From: Heliocidaris tuberculata
Taxonomy: Eukaryota; Echinodermata; Echinoidea; Camarodonta; Echinometridae
Assembly: GCA_025618425.1 (NCBI GenBank)
Contig: CM046833.1
Coordinates: 34,284,247-34,348,246 of the forward strand
Direction: 5' to 3'
DNA: 64,000 bases
Shown here: positions 12,122-23,506 of the stretch, piece by piece
Numbering within the stretch: position 1 is the first letter of the stretch
How the letters are laid out: each line of letters opens with the position of its first letter
Notes under the pieces: model-generated
Told to the model about the DNA's origin: nothing
The model's input: the letters and a program-made list of their open reading frames with translations, nothing else
Databases searched by the model: none
Made by a program: the position numbers and the translations under genes

Positions 12122-12479
12122 TATATGTATAAATATATTTATGAATATATATTATATTCAATATAATTAATTTCAATTAGGCCTATAACCTTACATCTTC
12201 TCGTGAAATTCAGTTAGGCTAATGCTGAATTGCCAACAATCATACTCATGATATTGATAATATGGTTAAAGCATCTCCAGTTGTCCTTGAGTTGAGTCTT
12301 TAAAATCTTTCTTTGAGTTTGAATTTAGTGAAAGCGGCGTTATCACTATTATCTTGAATAATACACTGGGAATTGGGAACTGGGTAGCTTCGCTCCTTAG
12401 GTAATAATGATCAAGCGCACGTGTTTCTTTTGGAGTGCATGCATGGAGTATTGGATTCAAACCGCCTGATACCACTGTC

Positions 12480-12895
12480 ATTACTCAATTAGGCGGCTAG
12501 TCCCCGGGAAGGCCATGATCAATCATCCGATATCGAGACGAGCGGGCGGTGGACACGCAATAACTGCAGGTCGGTGAATGGTGGAATGAAGGGAAAGGTG
12601 GGAGGGAGACAGTGAGAGAAAAAAAAAAATAAAGGTAAAATGAGAAATTGAAGTAACGCGAGAGATAATGTGAGGGATATAGTGGAAACGATGCTGATAA
12701 ACGAAGGCGAGGGGAAAATAGAGAGAAAAGGGGAGGGGAGAAGAGAAAGAGAGAGAGATCGAGAGAAGGGTATAAGAGGAAATAAATGGTGAAATGTAGA
12801 GTGATGATAGCGAAAGAGAGACAGAGAAAGAGAGATAAGCAGAGCATGTATAGAGAGAGAGAGAGAGAGAAAGAGAGAAAGGGTGGCAGCTAAAA
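12480..12895. repeat. GA-rich low-complexity tract
   Basis: Imperfect purine-rich sequence (GAGA, GGGA and GAAA mixtures). The 116-codon minus-strand frame across it is composition-driven, being L/S/F-rich with no domain. Confidence 0.8.
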
Positions 12896-12929
12896 AGTTA
12901 TTGGATCACTCGACAAACTGAACAGAACG

Positions 12930-14332
12930 CCGCTCTTTAATTGGATAGGTGTAATTTTATTCAATCTGCAATCAAAGAGAAAATGCAGATAGAAATCTTG
13001 TGTTAACATTCAGATATTCAGAAGAATACATCAGTTATGCATATGATATCTCAATAAATGATTTACTGAGAATTAAATCAAGAATGAGTAAATGTCATTA
13101 TTTCAAGTTTTGAGACTTATATCTAAGAGTTGTTTCCTGCAAACACACTGACTTGAATGTAGCTTAAATCTATAATGTATGATGAAGATACAGCCATATC
13201 AAGAATTTAACTTTTCTCGAAAATCCTACCAAAAAAGAAACAACTCAGTTTTAGAGTATTTGCATATCTGTCTCAATGTGCACACCGCTTAATCCAGTAA
13301 TAAGTCACAAAAGGTCAAAGTGACCTTCACAAATGAATGACCTAATTAGTATGCGTTAAAATAAATTTGATTTCTTTTGCACAATTCCATATTAAAGCTT
13401 CTGCTTCAATTAGACTTCAAAACCTAAGGATATTTTCTGTAATCGTTTCAAATATGAACCTCCTTTCATTTCAAAGTTACAAATAAAATCCTCCAAAATC
13501 ATTCTTCAGAAATTCATACCAATGTAGCATATAATTTCTGCATATTAGCCTTTTCTTTCAAACGCTTTTCATACGTGCCTTATACATCCAAGATACAAAT
13601 TGTCTTATAGGTTTTTTTATTTTGCCAAAATTGACAGAACCTGTAAATGCTGTTCTGACATTCTTTTGTCTTTTATGAACTCATACAAATAGCATGGTAA
13701 TCTCTATTTTACCATAGATTTTACTCAATATTAAATCTGCTTGAAATTACATAATATCTGTACATATAGTATTTACTTTCTTCAAAGGAGTAACTCAAAG
13801 GAGTAAAGCATACTCACTTTTGTATAAAACTAAATCCTAGATTCAAATATCACTTTAATTTATGCATGACCCTAAAGCAGTGACCTAGTTTTGTAGGCCA
13901 AATTTTCTTTGTTGTGAAATAAAATTCCTACTTATCAATTCAAACATAGTTTCCCTTTTTTAAGGCAAAAGACCAACATACATAACATTGAAATCTAGTT
14001 TCATATAAGTCTATACTCATTTCATCTCACATCTATGCAATACTTTGTGTCTCTGTGTTTATATTGCAAATTCAGCTGGATTTACAGCTTTTCCTTCAAA
14101 GCACTACTAAAATTGCAATACTTCAAGCCAAAGTAAAATCTTACAAACACTGCTCATTATTTTAGCAGGTGCAATACCCTAATTTATGCTGCATGCAAAA
14201 ACCAAATCAACTTGCCACACTTTGACACAAAGTTTTGCACTCATATTTCAGAACTGACTTAAGTACACATTTTAATACTTCAGGAAATGAATAATGAATA
14301 TTTCATGATTTAAACTCACTCTTTTGGCGGCG
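12930..14332 (-). other. Putative 3'UTR of an unidentified minus-strand gene
   Basis: Homogeneous AT-rich, strongly CpG-poor sequence directly downstream of the candidate terminal coding exon at 14333-14417. An AATAAA polyadenylation signal is present on the minus strand at 12961-12956, just before the composition changes to GA-rich repeats. Inferred from composition and signal only. Confidence 0.4.
12956..12961 (-). promoter_or_regulatory. Polyadenylation signal AATAAA (minus strand)
   Basis: Canonical hexamer at the downstream boundary of the CpG-poor block and about 1.37 kb after the candidate stop codon at 14333. Confidence 0.4.
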
Positions 14333-14417
14333 TTAAAATTCAACGGAAATACCAACTTTTGGGACATTCTTGTCCCACTTGAAGACAGTAACTCTGCCTT
14401 TCTTCAGGACAATATGG
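14333..14417 (-). CDS. Candidate terminal coding exon, product not recognised
   Basis: On the minus strand a splice-acceptor-like sequence (TGTGTTGCAGCAG) is followed by an open stretch reading HIVLKKGRVTVFKW and ending ...VGISVEF then TAA. Alternating K/R, hydrophobic and aromatic residues look protein-like. The exon would start with one base of a split codon. Either AG in the acceptor gives the same frame. A second frame is also open across the exon, so the frame choice is not certain. Upstream exons should lie above 14417 but I could not assign them. The family is not recognised. Support is moderate and comes from the combination of acceptor, stop, UTR-like downstream sequence and polyadenylation signal. 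Confidence 0.4.
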
Positions 14418-14424
14418 CTGCTGC

Positions 14425-16860
14425 AACACATGGTATGGTGTCTTCTGAATTTTAAATTAGCTTGACAAATTGAAGAAAAAATCTAAAAGCAAATTAATCA
14501 CAGAAGCTCCTGTTTCACTGAAACAGGTATCATGACAACAGAAAGATAAACATGAAACATGAGGACAGGGAAACGCAGATGGGATTATAAGGAAAATATT
14601 TGTAAGGGAATGAGGAGACATTGAGTAGGCGACAACGATTTCTCTGACAGGGGTACAGTTGGAGAAAAATATGGAGAAAATGGAAGATGGATAAGATCAG
14701 TGGCGGAGTAGAAATTTGTGAGAATGTAATTCTTTAAGATACTGATAAACGCTACTTGTGTATTGTGTAATAACATTCCACCTTCACAAACTGTTTCGTC
14801 TTTCGCAAACTTCCCTCTAATAAGTAGTGTAACAACATAATAATTTGTCGACAATGATTGAAATCAACAGTATTTCTTCGTCACATCACTTTCTAGTACA
14901 TAAAGATTAATGAAGAAATTTGTGTGCGATGAAAAGATGGCAAGGACGTTTTACTTTATGAAGCAAACCACCTAGCTTGAATATCTTTCTACTTTACGTG
15001 ACATTTGCAGAAAAGAAAACAGTTCCTACGAGAAGAGAGAAAGAGGAAAGAGAGAGAGAGAGAGATAGAGATGGGCGGCTTTTCTTAAATTTCTGACAAC
15101 GCTTCTCGTGTTATTTAGGACTGTTCACAACTGAGCAGTAGGTGGAGCTATTTCACTCTGACTAAATTGATCGATTAACCGCAGAGCGGATCATGTTTTT
15201 GTAGTTACATGAACAGGATATGTAATAAAGTTTTTTAACAAGATAATGAACGCAGAACACAAGATCCAAATTCAGACTTAGATTAGGACTGGTGCACACA
15301 TTCCTGGGCGTTGTTTATTCATGCAGTCTTTACTGTGCGGTGAAAGAAATCATTCAAAGACCATAATTTCCCTTCTAAATAATGAAATTGAAACGTACCC
15401 CTTTTATGATTTCTGTCTTTTGACCACATCAGTGATTAGGGCCTACTCTCAAAATTTTATTCAATAGCGTTCTTCCACAAAGTAGGATATACACAGGAAC
15501 TTAGTGTCAATAGTACGACGGAGAGGGAAATGGTTTTGAAAGTTGGAAAACCCAGTTTTTAGATCAAGTAAGTGCCTGCATTCTGTTAAAGGTTTTATTA
15601 CTTAGTAGCTCGAAAAAGAAGATCACAAATAATCTCCCTAGAACTTTTTTTTACAAGCAATATACTTTGTTTTCTATCACTGACGTCGAAATGAATCGAA
15701 ATAAAATATTTGGTTACGCCATGTTGGGTTTTGGGTTTCCCCATTTGTTCCCGCCACCCTCCGGTATTGTTAGAGAGGTATTTCTCAATAATCTGGGTAT
15801 TGTCAATAATTTGAATGAAGTACCTCATATTTTCCTCATTCCTATAACATATCAATAAAGCATCATTGTAAAGGTGAAATGAAGCGAGAGATGTACCATT
15901 ACAGACTGTGTACCTCTCTTCTAAGTTACGTGTGCATATTTTTGCCATGATAATGCTACTGCGAATGATAATACCGGTTGCAGGAAACATACTGTGAGTT
16001 ATAACCGAATTATTGGTATGCAGCAATCCACCGGGTGTTGAAACCCACATACGCCATTATCACCTAGCTGAGGCCCACCAATCGTGATAACCGTAAGTGG
16101 TTTTGCTTTGTACGGGTTAATAGAGTCAGAGGATAAAAGCAATACAATTATGCCCAAGGACGTCAGGTGTGTAGATATATGCTTTGAAATGTATTACAAA
16201 CCTTCCCCGGCATTTTTTTTTTTCATTTCATGTTCATTTAGATAGAATTAAGCAAGTCAAAAGTACTTACTCAATATGTGAATGCAAAGCTGTTACTCGG
16301 TTCCTTATGTATCCCATATTTATGGTGTTAAAGATGACAGAAACGGGTTTATGGTTGTTTTACATTTGCTATATCTAATCGAATCCATACACTATCTATT
16401 CACAATTTTTCTCCACAAAGTTGTAAAATGGCCACTTCAACAATAATACAAACTTTTAAAAAAAGACCAGATGAGCCAATAAAAACATATGACAATCCAT
16501 GTTCTCTAGCAAATTAGATGGGCCTTCAAAAGTTTCTTGAACTGGTACACAGATGTAGAATTTTTCATGTTCTTCAGGGTGGTGGGTAGCTTGTTCCACA
16601 ATCTTGCTCCAACTGAAGGGAAAGCTGTTCACAATTTATTTCTTTCTGTAACTGAAATATCAGCTATTTTGAGCATTCATTTATTTCAAAATGCAAAAAG
16701 AAAAGTTGACCATCAGTCCATACAAATAAAAGCCAAACCATGATGAGAGCATCAATTAAAAGTAAAGCAAACTCATCTTGATTAAGCTGATTCTTTATAG
16801 TTAAAGCAGATTCTTATTTTTGAAAGCAATTTCCATCTTTTAAATGAAGAAGCTGCTAGG
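14425..16860. other. Non-coding or intronic sequence without assignable gene
   Basis: AT-rich. Contains a short GA tract at about 15051-15066. A 150-codon minus-strand open frame (16050-15598) is the longest here, but it has no recognisable domain, no clear splice borders and ordinary composition. It might be an exon of the minus-strand gene ending at 14333, or chance. Confidence 0.4.
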
Positions 16861-16879
16861 CTACATGAATTCGATCTTT

Positions 16880-16990
16880 GGGGGGTGGGGGGTAAAGGGG
16901 CATTATTGCTGCGGCTGGGAGTTGAATCTCCGATTCACACCCAGATGGCCTATACTCAAGACCACGACACCTTATCAGTATAACAATATG
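16880..16990 (-). repeat. tRNA-derived SINE-like fragment
   Basis: Read on the minus strand, GGTGTCGTGGTCTTGAGTA resembles a tRNA D-arm (A box), and about 45 bases later GAGATTCAACTCCC resembles a T-arm (B box, GGTTCRAATCCC). The spacing fits a tRNA body of the Leu/Ser kind. It is too divergent to be a functional tRNA gene, so a tRNA-derived SINE is the better reading. Confidence 0.4.
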
Positions 16991-17143
16991 TAACTTGTGA
17001 TGCTGGATCTAACAGCTTTTTTTTTTCTCTCTCTCTCTCTCCCTCATTATTTTCTTTATTTTCTGTATCATCGATTTCTTTAGGTCCTCTCTTAAAAATT
17101 TTGAGCTCCAAAAACATCGAGCAGAAGGATTAACATTATCAGT

Positions 17144-17170
17144 ATGGGGAACTGCTGGTCACGTCGCCTG
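17144..17170 (+). CDS. Start exon of microexon gene: N-myristoylated N terminus MGNCWSRRL
   Basis: ATG in strong context (A at -3, G at +4) opens a 27-nt coding stretch ended by the donor GTAAGT at 17171. The peptide MGNCWSRRL fits the N-myristoyltransferase consensus very well: Gly2, Ser6 and basic residues 7-8. Cys4 offers a palmitoylation site, so the protein should be anchored to the inner face of membranes. The coding part ends in phase 0, which is the phase in which the downstream + strand microexons read open. A T-rich/AG acceptor-like site at 17083 suggests the exon might begin there, otherwise it is the first exon. Joining to the downstream microexons is inference from strand, phase and splice signals. 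The protein is not recognised. Confidence 0.6.
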
Positions 17171-19030
17171 GTAAGTACAGCTTGACTTTTCTTTAAGATT
17201 TAAGCTTGTATCTATTATTCAACATGGTAAGTTCAACTGGTACGTTGGCATTAAAAAAAAATGATGGAGGTGTAAATGTCATTTGCAACGGTTTTAGTGT
17301 GTGTATATTTCACAGTCATGACGGTATACGACATTTGATATGGTATAGACCTATCATGCCTACAGGCGAATTAGACTTTATTATTTGACTTCATGTTTAT
17401 ATGAAGTGAATCGAATTGACTTATTAAACATCATTGACATAATTTATGTACATCAATGGTTTGTTTTAACAAGAACAATTGAGAAAAATATAGAGTAACA
17501 ACTTACATAGATTTTATTTTTAAATATCTAAAAATACCAGTATACCTACAATATTTTGTTCGTGGATATATAGATTTTATTTATTATTTATTTATTTATT
17601 TCCACATAAAAAGAACACATGATATATAATATTCAGATATTTGTACATAATATGGGGGAGTCACTAAAAGCCAAGGGCTTGTCAAGAGTGACTCCTACTG
17701 TGAGAAAAAAATAATAAAAAAAGAAATACTCTTTTACAATGCATATAATAATCGAATATCAAATCAATACTAATAACAAAGTAACTATAAAGAAAGAAAG
17801 AGAAAGAGGAAAGCAAAGCAATAAAAAGGGATTGGTAGAATGATAAAATAAACAAGTTATGAGTTGGTCATTACATTACATTTTTTCTAGTAGTAATTGT
17901 TTGCATCTTCTCTTAAACTGGTTTAAAGATTTGCTTTGTCTTATGCAATCAGGTAAGCTATTCCATAATAGTGGACCTGCATAAAATACTAATGATTTTG
18001 CTACCTGTTTCCGCATCAAAGGTGGATGAACTTATTTTTATTTCGGGTATTGTGTGTATGTACGTCTTTATTGAGTAAAAATAATGATTCAAATGACTTG
18101 GGAAGCAAGTTATTAAAACAGCTGTACATAAAAGTAGCTACATTGTATTGACACATTTCATAAATTGGTAAAGTATTAGTTGTTTTTTAACAAAGGTTGA
18201 GTAGAAGACAGATAATTAGAGTGAGTTGCAATACGAATAGCTTTCTTCTGTAAGACATGTAAGCGGCTTAAATTGATTTTACAAGCAAACCCCCAAACCA
18301 TGATGCAATAACTTAGATATGAAGTAATAAAAGAATAGTTTAAGACCTTGAGGACATCTTGTAATAAAAAGCTAAATTTATTGAGTACTCCTATGCTTTT
18401 TGCAAGTTTATTACTCAATTGTGAAATATGTGAATTCCATGTAAGTTTCTCATCTATTGTAACACAGAGAAAATTAAATTCTTTAACACATTGGATTGGG
18501 CTATTTCTAAATAACAATGGCCTGTGATTAACAGATTTATTTACATATTTGCGGGTACCAAATATCATATATTTTGTTTTTTTCAACATTCAAGATCATA
18601 TGGTTTAATACCTTCATCCATGTATCCATGTATTCCAACTGTACATTCATGGTAGTTATAAGATTGCCAGTATCATTTCCTGTTAAGTAGACGGATGTGT
18701 CGTCCGCAAATAATATATATATATCAGAACTATGAAGAATATCATTAATATAAATTAAAAATAAGAGCGGACCAAGTATTGATCCCTGGGGCACTCCACA
18801 TCCTACTGTCACTTGATGTGACATATTTCCATTTAAATAAACATACTGTTGTCGATTACACAAATAATCAATGAACCACTGTAACGAAATACCTCTAATA
18901 CCATAATGTAATAGTTTGTAAATTAAAATATTATGGTCAATTATATCAAAAGCTTTAGTCAGATCAATAAATACAGAAATTGATTTATCATTTTTATTGA
19001 TTGATTTGTTGATATTCTGAACTAGTTGTA

Positions 19031-20144
19031 CACAGCAAAAACGCTGTTTAAAATTTCGCTGTTTAAAATTGTGTTGTTTAAATTTTAAGCAATATTGTTT
19101 AAAAGACGGACCTTGTACAACTGCTGTTTAAGACACCAATGATAATCTTTTAAACAATGTTGTTTAAAAAGATTGAAAATACGCGCTAGACGGGTTTCCT
19201 TCTCCGCCAAACACGGCCGGCTTCATCATGGCGGATGACTTTATGGTTGCAATGTTGCAGAAGTTCCAAATGCCGGAGCTGACTGATACATTCAGAGGTA
19301 AGCATTTAGACCAAATATATTGTAATCTGACCGAGTTTATACTCAAGACATATTTGTGCTGCCATGACATCTATATGATGTCTAGATCTAAGCCAAAGTC
19401 ACAGAATTAATTATGATTTAGACCTAGCTGCAACTTTGCAAGTCGCCTGAGCTTCCAGCGCAGTGCAGTTTAAGTTGCACACACAGTGAACGCGCGCGTG
19501 GGTCCGGTCCGGTCTGGTCCGGTCCTATACTGTAAGTGTGCAACTAACTTAAACTGCGCTGCGCTGCAAAGTTCCAGGTCTACATCATAATTTGTTTTGT
19601 GGATGTGGTCTAGATCTAGACATCATGTAGATGTCATGGCAGCACAAATATGTCTTCAGTATAAACTCGATCAGATTACAATATACTTAGTCTAAATGCT
19701 TACCTCTGAACGTGTCAGTCATTTCTGGCATTTGGAACTTACTAGTGTACACCAGCCTTAAACAACCGTGTATGTTTAAACACATCATATCTGTATAGTG
19801 TTTTAAACAACTTTGAATGTATTTTTTAAACAATAGTTGTGCAAAAAGTTTTAAACAACTTAATTTAAACAACCTAGATGTTTTAAACAATTGTTTTAAA
19901 CAACAAATTTTTTAAACAATAGTTGTGCAAAAAGTTTTAAACAACTTGTGTTTTTAAACAACTTAATTTAAACAACCTAGTTGTTTAAAAGCTGTTGTTT
20001 AACAAAATTGTTTAAAACAAGAGGCTGTTTAAAGTTTAAACAACCTTGGTTGTTTAACATTTTAAACAATAGTTGTTAGAGTGATTGGCTTAAACAGCGT
20101 TGTTTAAAAATTTTGAAAAGTTGTTTAAAATATTTTTTACTGTG
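19031..20144. mobile_element. Foldback DNA transposon with captured exon, TA target duplication
   Basis: The ends are inverted CACAGYAAAAA, flanked by TA on both sides (19029-19030 and 20145-20146), and the element splits the LINE reverse transcriptase exactly there. The TA duplication points to Tc1/mariner-type transposition. Subterminal regions contain over twenty copies of a GTTTAAA/TTTAAAC word. The interior is a large palindrome (about 19250-19745) whose arms carry a host-like exon. No transposase is encoded, so it is non-autonomous. Confidence 0.8.
19228..19297 (+). pseudogene. Captured first coding exon inside the foldback element
   Basis: ATG opens a 70-nt stretch, MADDFMVAMLQKFQMPEL followed by TDTFR, ended by a good donor GGTAAGCATT at 19298. 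The pattern LLxxFxMPELxxxFR resembles the first helices of SAM-like domains. A GC-rich 5'UTR-like sequence precedes it. An inverted second copy of the exon's 3' half and its intron lies at about 19595-19740, forming the palindrome. The source gene is not recognised. The capture is inferred from a clean exon/donor within a transposon. Confidence 0.45.
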
Positions 20145-21204
20145 TAATATTGCAGAGGATGTGGAGTGCCCATTTCTAAATCCATCCTGACTTTGATATA
20201 ATACATGATTTTTGTTAAAAAATGAGATCACTCTGTTGTAAATGCATCTTTCAAGAATCTTACTAAAGACAGAGAGTACTGCGATGGGTCGATAATTATT
20301 CATGTTTTCCCTATCGCCTTTCTTATGTATGGGTGTCACTTTAGATATTTTCATATTACTTGGGACTACTCTATTGCTGTATACTACAATTTAAAATATC
20401 ACACAATGGAGAAACAATGAAATAAATCGCTCGTTTAAGCAATTGTACAGAAATGGAATCAAAACCGGGACTTGTATTGTTTTTCATTTGTTTTACAATT
20501 TCAATAATTTCTTTACATGTGATAGGCTTCAAATATGGTGAAGATAAATTAGGTTTCTTCAAGTGAGATTGAAAATCATTATCATTAATATTGTAGTCTA
20601 TTCCTTGTTTATCTATTAATTGTTTACCAATAGTTGAAAAATAGTCATTGAGCGCATGTTATCCGTTAATGTTTCATTGCTCACTTAACTTGAAATATTA
20701 GGTTTTGGGGGTATTTCTTTTAAGAAGTGTATTTATCAGTTTCCACGTCTTGGTCATGTTATTTTTCACTCTGTCGAATTTATTGAAGTAATACATAGAT
20801 TTAGCATTTTTCAGTTTAGAATTTAATGCATTCCGAAACTTGGTATATTTCAGCTTATTATTCAAAGGTGGATTTAAAACATATTGCTTATGTAAATGCC
20901 TTCGTTTTGTACAAAGATTTTTCAAGTTGTTGTTTAACCAAGGTTTTCTCATATTATTTTTAAGATGTTTACATTGTTCCAATGGAAAGCTTTTGTTATA
21001 CAATACTTTAAGTTTTGTTAAAAATGAATTATATGTAACCTCAACATTATCATGATTATAGTGATTGATGTCCCAATCAGTGCATTGTAATTCATCTAAG
21101 AATTTCTGAAGCTTCCTTTCATTTACAATTCTTCTATGAACAATGCCTTCTGTGTCATTTCTTAAGAAAGAAAAATGAGATTGATATGATTATATAATTT
21201 ATTT

Positions 21205-21642
21205 CAGAGTTGTAAGTATATATCCAGTAAACATGCCGATATAAACTTATCAAGATGAATTTGATTCAGACACGTTTTTATTGTGCAGTAGGGAATTAAA
21301 ACGACATGGGGGCGCATTGGAATAATCAGATTCATCTCGATATCCGGTATCAATATAAATATAAATTAGTACACTCCAGAATGAGTAGAAACGCCGTAAA
21401 GCCACAGACCTCCTCTTTTCAATAATATGTCATTTATTCACATACGATCATGGATAACTGAATAATCATTCTGGGGGGGGGGGGGTGCTCAACGGGACAA
21501 AGTAGACTTTGGACCAAGTTTTGGACACTGCAATAATAAGTTATTCAAGTTTAACACTTAATATATGTTCCATTAACAGTCAATTTGATTTTTACTGATT
21601 TCTAATATATGCAATCCTTTAACTGATAGTTGAAATTTGAAA
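21205..21642 (+). repeat. Truncated microexon unit (exon deleted at the LINE junction)
   Basis: Directly after the LINE 5' end the sequence TTTCAG-AGTT-GTAAGTATATATCCAG appears. From the donor onward it aligns with the unit around 22205 (same ATCAAGATGAATTTGATTC words), but only the last few bases of the exon remain. It is therefore a third, broken copy of the VET-type unit. Confidence 0.65.
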
Positions 21643-22177
21643 CATCGTCGGGTTTGAAATTAGTATAAACCCCTTGCAAGACCACTATTGTCGCTTAAGG
21701 GAACCATGAATTTAGTTTTTATACAATAAAAGTTTGCGTAACGTTATGGATACTTTCAAGATGCGTTTTCCATCAATGTGACTCCATCAGTCAGATCAAT
21801 AGTAAATTCCACTACAGTTTTCCCAAAGTAGCGTTTTGTTGCTATTATACTACCACTGTTGTCAGTTTTTCACGCGATCCCCGTGTTGTCCAAATGAATA
21901 TAAATCACATTTACAAAAAATCATGTGACTAGATCAATCCGAGAAATCGTAGGTGAATAGTCCATTATACTGTCTCTAAAATCTGAATTATTAAAATAAT
22001 CTGATCTTAAAATTGCATTCGAAGAATTTGTACTTGAAAATAAAACAGATGGGAATCGATTGGGATTTGGATTGGGGAATAAGCTAGAGACTTTTAAATC
22101 GCGTACATTAAAAGAAAACCCAAGGGCCCTGTTTAATAAAGACTATCACTGATCTAAATATCTCGTTCTCTTAGCAG

Positions 22178-22204
22178 GTGGAAACTTGTTCTCGGAAATA
22201 CGTT
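22178..22204 (+). CDS. Microexon A1 (27 nt): VETCSRKYV
   Basis: Acceptor CTCGTTCTCTTAGCAG, then 27 nt, then donor GTAAGTATAT. Phase 0 gives VETCSRKYV, which can follow MGNCWSRRL in frame. An alternative acceptor three bases upstream (CTTAG) would add one Gln (NAGNAG type). Its tandem paralogue at 26733 differs by Cys to Gly. The flanking intron aligns with all other units. The role of the peptide is unknown. Confidence 0.6.
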
Positions 22205-22507
22205 GTAAGTATATATCCAGTAAAATTAACAATATAAAGTTATCAAGATGAATTTGATTCGAACATGTTTTACCTATCCGTAGGGAATTATAACGACGGG
22301 GGGGGGGGGGGGGACGCATTGTAATAATAAGATTCATGTCAATATCCGATATCCAAATAAACGCAACAAATTTTCTTTAATTTTGAACTATGTAGAGGCT
22401 GTGTTAGTTTCCACAAAAACGAGTAAAATATCCCTAAAGCCATATTTCTCCTCTTTCCAATGATATTTCATTTATCAGTTTATTCATAATCATATATAAT
22501 TTCGTTA

Positions 22508-23047
22508 CATGTGATAGGCTTCAAATATATTGAAGATAAATTAGGTTTCTTCAAGTAAGATCGAAAATCATTATCATTGATATCATAGTCTATTCCTTGT
22601 TTATCTATTAATTGTTTACCAATAGTTGAAAAATAGTCATTGAGCGAATTTTCATTTGCATGTTATCCGTTAATGTTTCATTGCTCACTTAACTTGAAAT
22701 ATTAGGTTTTGGGGGTATTTCTTTTAAGAAGTGCATTTATCAGTTTCCACGTCTTGGTCATGTTATTTTTCACTCTGTCGAATTTCTTAAAGTAATACAT
22801 AGATTTAGCATTTTTCAGTTTAGAATTTAATGCATTCCGAAACTTGGTATATTTCAGCTTATTATTCAAAGGTGGATTTAAAACATATTGCTTATGTAAA
22901 TGCCTTCGTTTTGTACAAAGATTTTTCAAGTTGTTGTTTAACCAAGGTTTTCTCATAATATTTTTAAGATGTTTACATTGTTCCAATGGAAAGATTTTGT
23001 TATAGAATACTTTAAGTTTTGTTAGAAATGAATTATATGTAACCTCA
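22508..23047 (-). mobile_element. Internal LINE fragment (copy 1)
   Basis: About 540 bp match the linker region of the LINE at 17575-21205 (same PWLNNNLKNLCTKRRHLHKQ peptide on the minus strand). Both ends are internal to the LINE: no 3' tail, and the right edge joins microexon-unit intron at TTAGTATAAACCCC. It was therefore probably left by recombination or deletion, not by a separate insertion. Confidence 0.8.
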
Positions 23048-23479
23048 ATTAGTATAAACCCCTTGTAAGACCACTATTGTCGCTTAAGAGAACCATGAAT
23101 TTAGTTTTTATGCAATAAAAAATTTGTGTAACCTTATGGATACTTTCAAGAGGCGTTTTCCATCAATGTGACTCCATCAGTCAGATCAATAGTAAATTCC
23201 ACTACAGTTTTCCCAAAGTAGCATTTTGTTGCTATTATACTACCACTGTTGTCAGGTTTTCAAGCGATCCCCGTGTTGTGCAAATGAAAATAAATCACAT
23301 TTACACGAAAAAAATACTTTTTTCGGCTTTCATGTGACTAGATCAATCCGAGAAAATGAATTGGCGAATATGCTAAAGACTTTTAAATCGCATGCATGGA
23401 AAAAAAAAACAACGAAAAAAAACGAAAGGACTTGTATCATAGGACTTTCTCTTATCTAAATATGTTGTTCCCTTAACAG

Positions 23480-23506
23480 GCGGAATCAAGCAGATCTCGA
23501 TTTCAT
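23480..23506 (+). CDS. Microexon B1 (27 nt): AESSRSRFH
   Basis: Acceptor TGTTCCCTTAACAG, 27 nt, donor GTAAGTATAT. Phase 0 gives AESSRSRFH, and no stop occurs. An exact duplicate lies at 30123 in the second segmental copy. The spacing to A1 is about 1.3 kb. Confidence 0.6.

Larger units (their letters stand above)
18176..21003 (-). pseudogene. Broken reverse transcriptase of the LINE
   Basis: Remnant of the non-LTR polyprotein: the pieces 21003-20698, 20562-20371, 20354-20150, 19028-18537 and 18589-18176 are in the right order but not in one frame. The palm motifs A, B and C are all visible and the FADD aspartates are intact. A 1.1-kb foldback element interrupts the domain between motifs 2 and A. 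The copy cannot be active. Confidence 0.85.
17575..21205 (-). mobile_element. CR1/L2-like LINE, split by a nested foldback element
   Basis: The minus strand encodes, from high to low coordinates, a linker region with PWLNNNLKNLCTKRRHLHKQ (about 21003-20698), the start of reverse transcriptase with SPGFDSISVQLLK (20562-20371), then KVTPIHKKGDRENMNNYRP (20354-20150). After the nested element come motif A (FIDLTKAFDIIDHNIL), motif B (GVPQGSILGPLLF), the catalytic FADDT, and the thumb/C-terminal region to about 18176. A 3'UTR ends in (AAAT)n repeats at about 17575-17600, as in CR1/L2 families. The reading frame is broken by stops and by the 19031-20144 insertion. The 5' part (endonuclease) is missing. 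It sits just downstream of the MGNC exon, and its 5' end abuts a truncated microexon unit at 21209. Confidence 0.85.

Noticed and set aside
12497..12847. 116-codon L/S/F-rich minus-strand frame
   Set aside because: It lies entirely within a GA-rich low-complexity tract.
15598..16050. 150-codon minus-strand open frame
   Set aside because: No recognisable domain, no convincing splice borders, and its length is only moderately unexpected in AT-rich DNA. Kept as a possibility in the region note only.
22146..22337. Minus-strand frames spanning the microexons
   Set aside because: They run antisense through microexon A and a G run, and differ between the two segmental copies.
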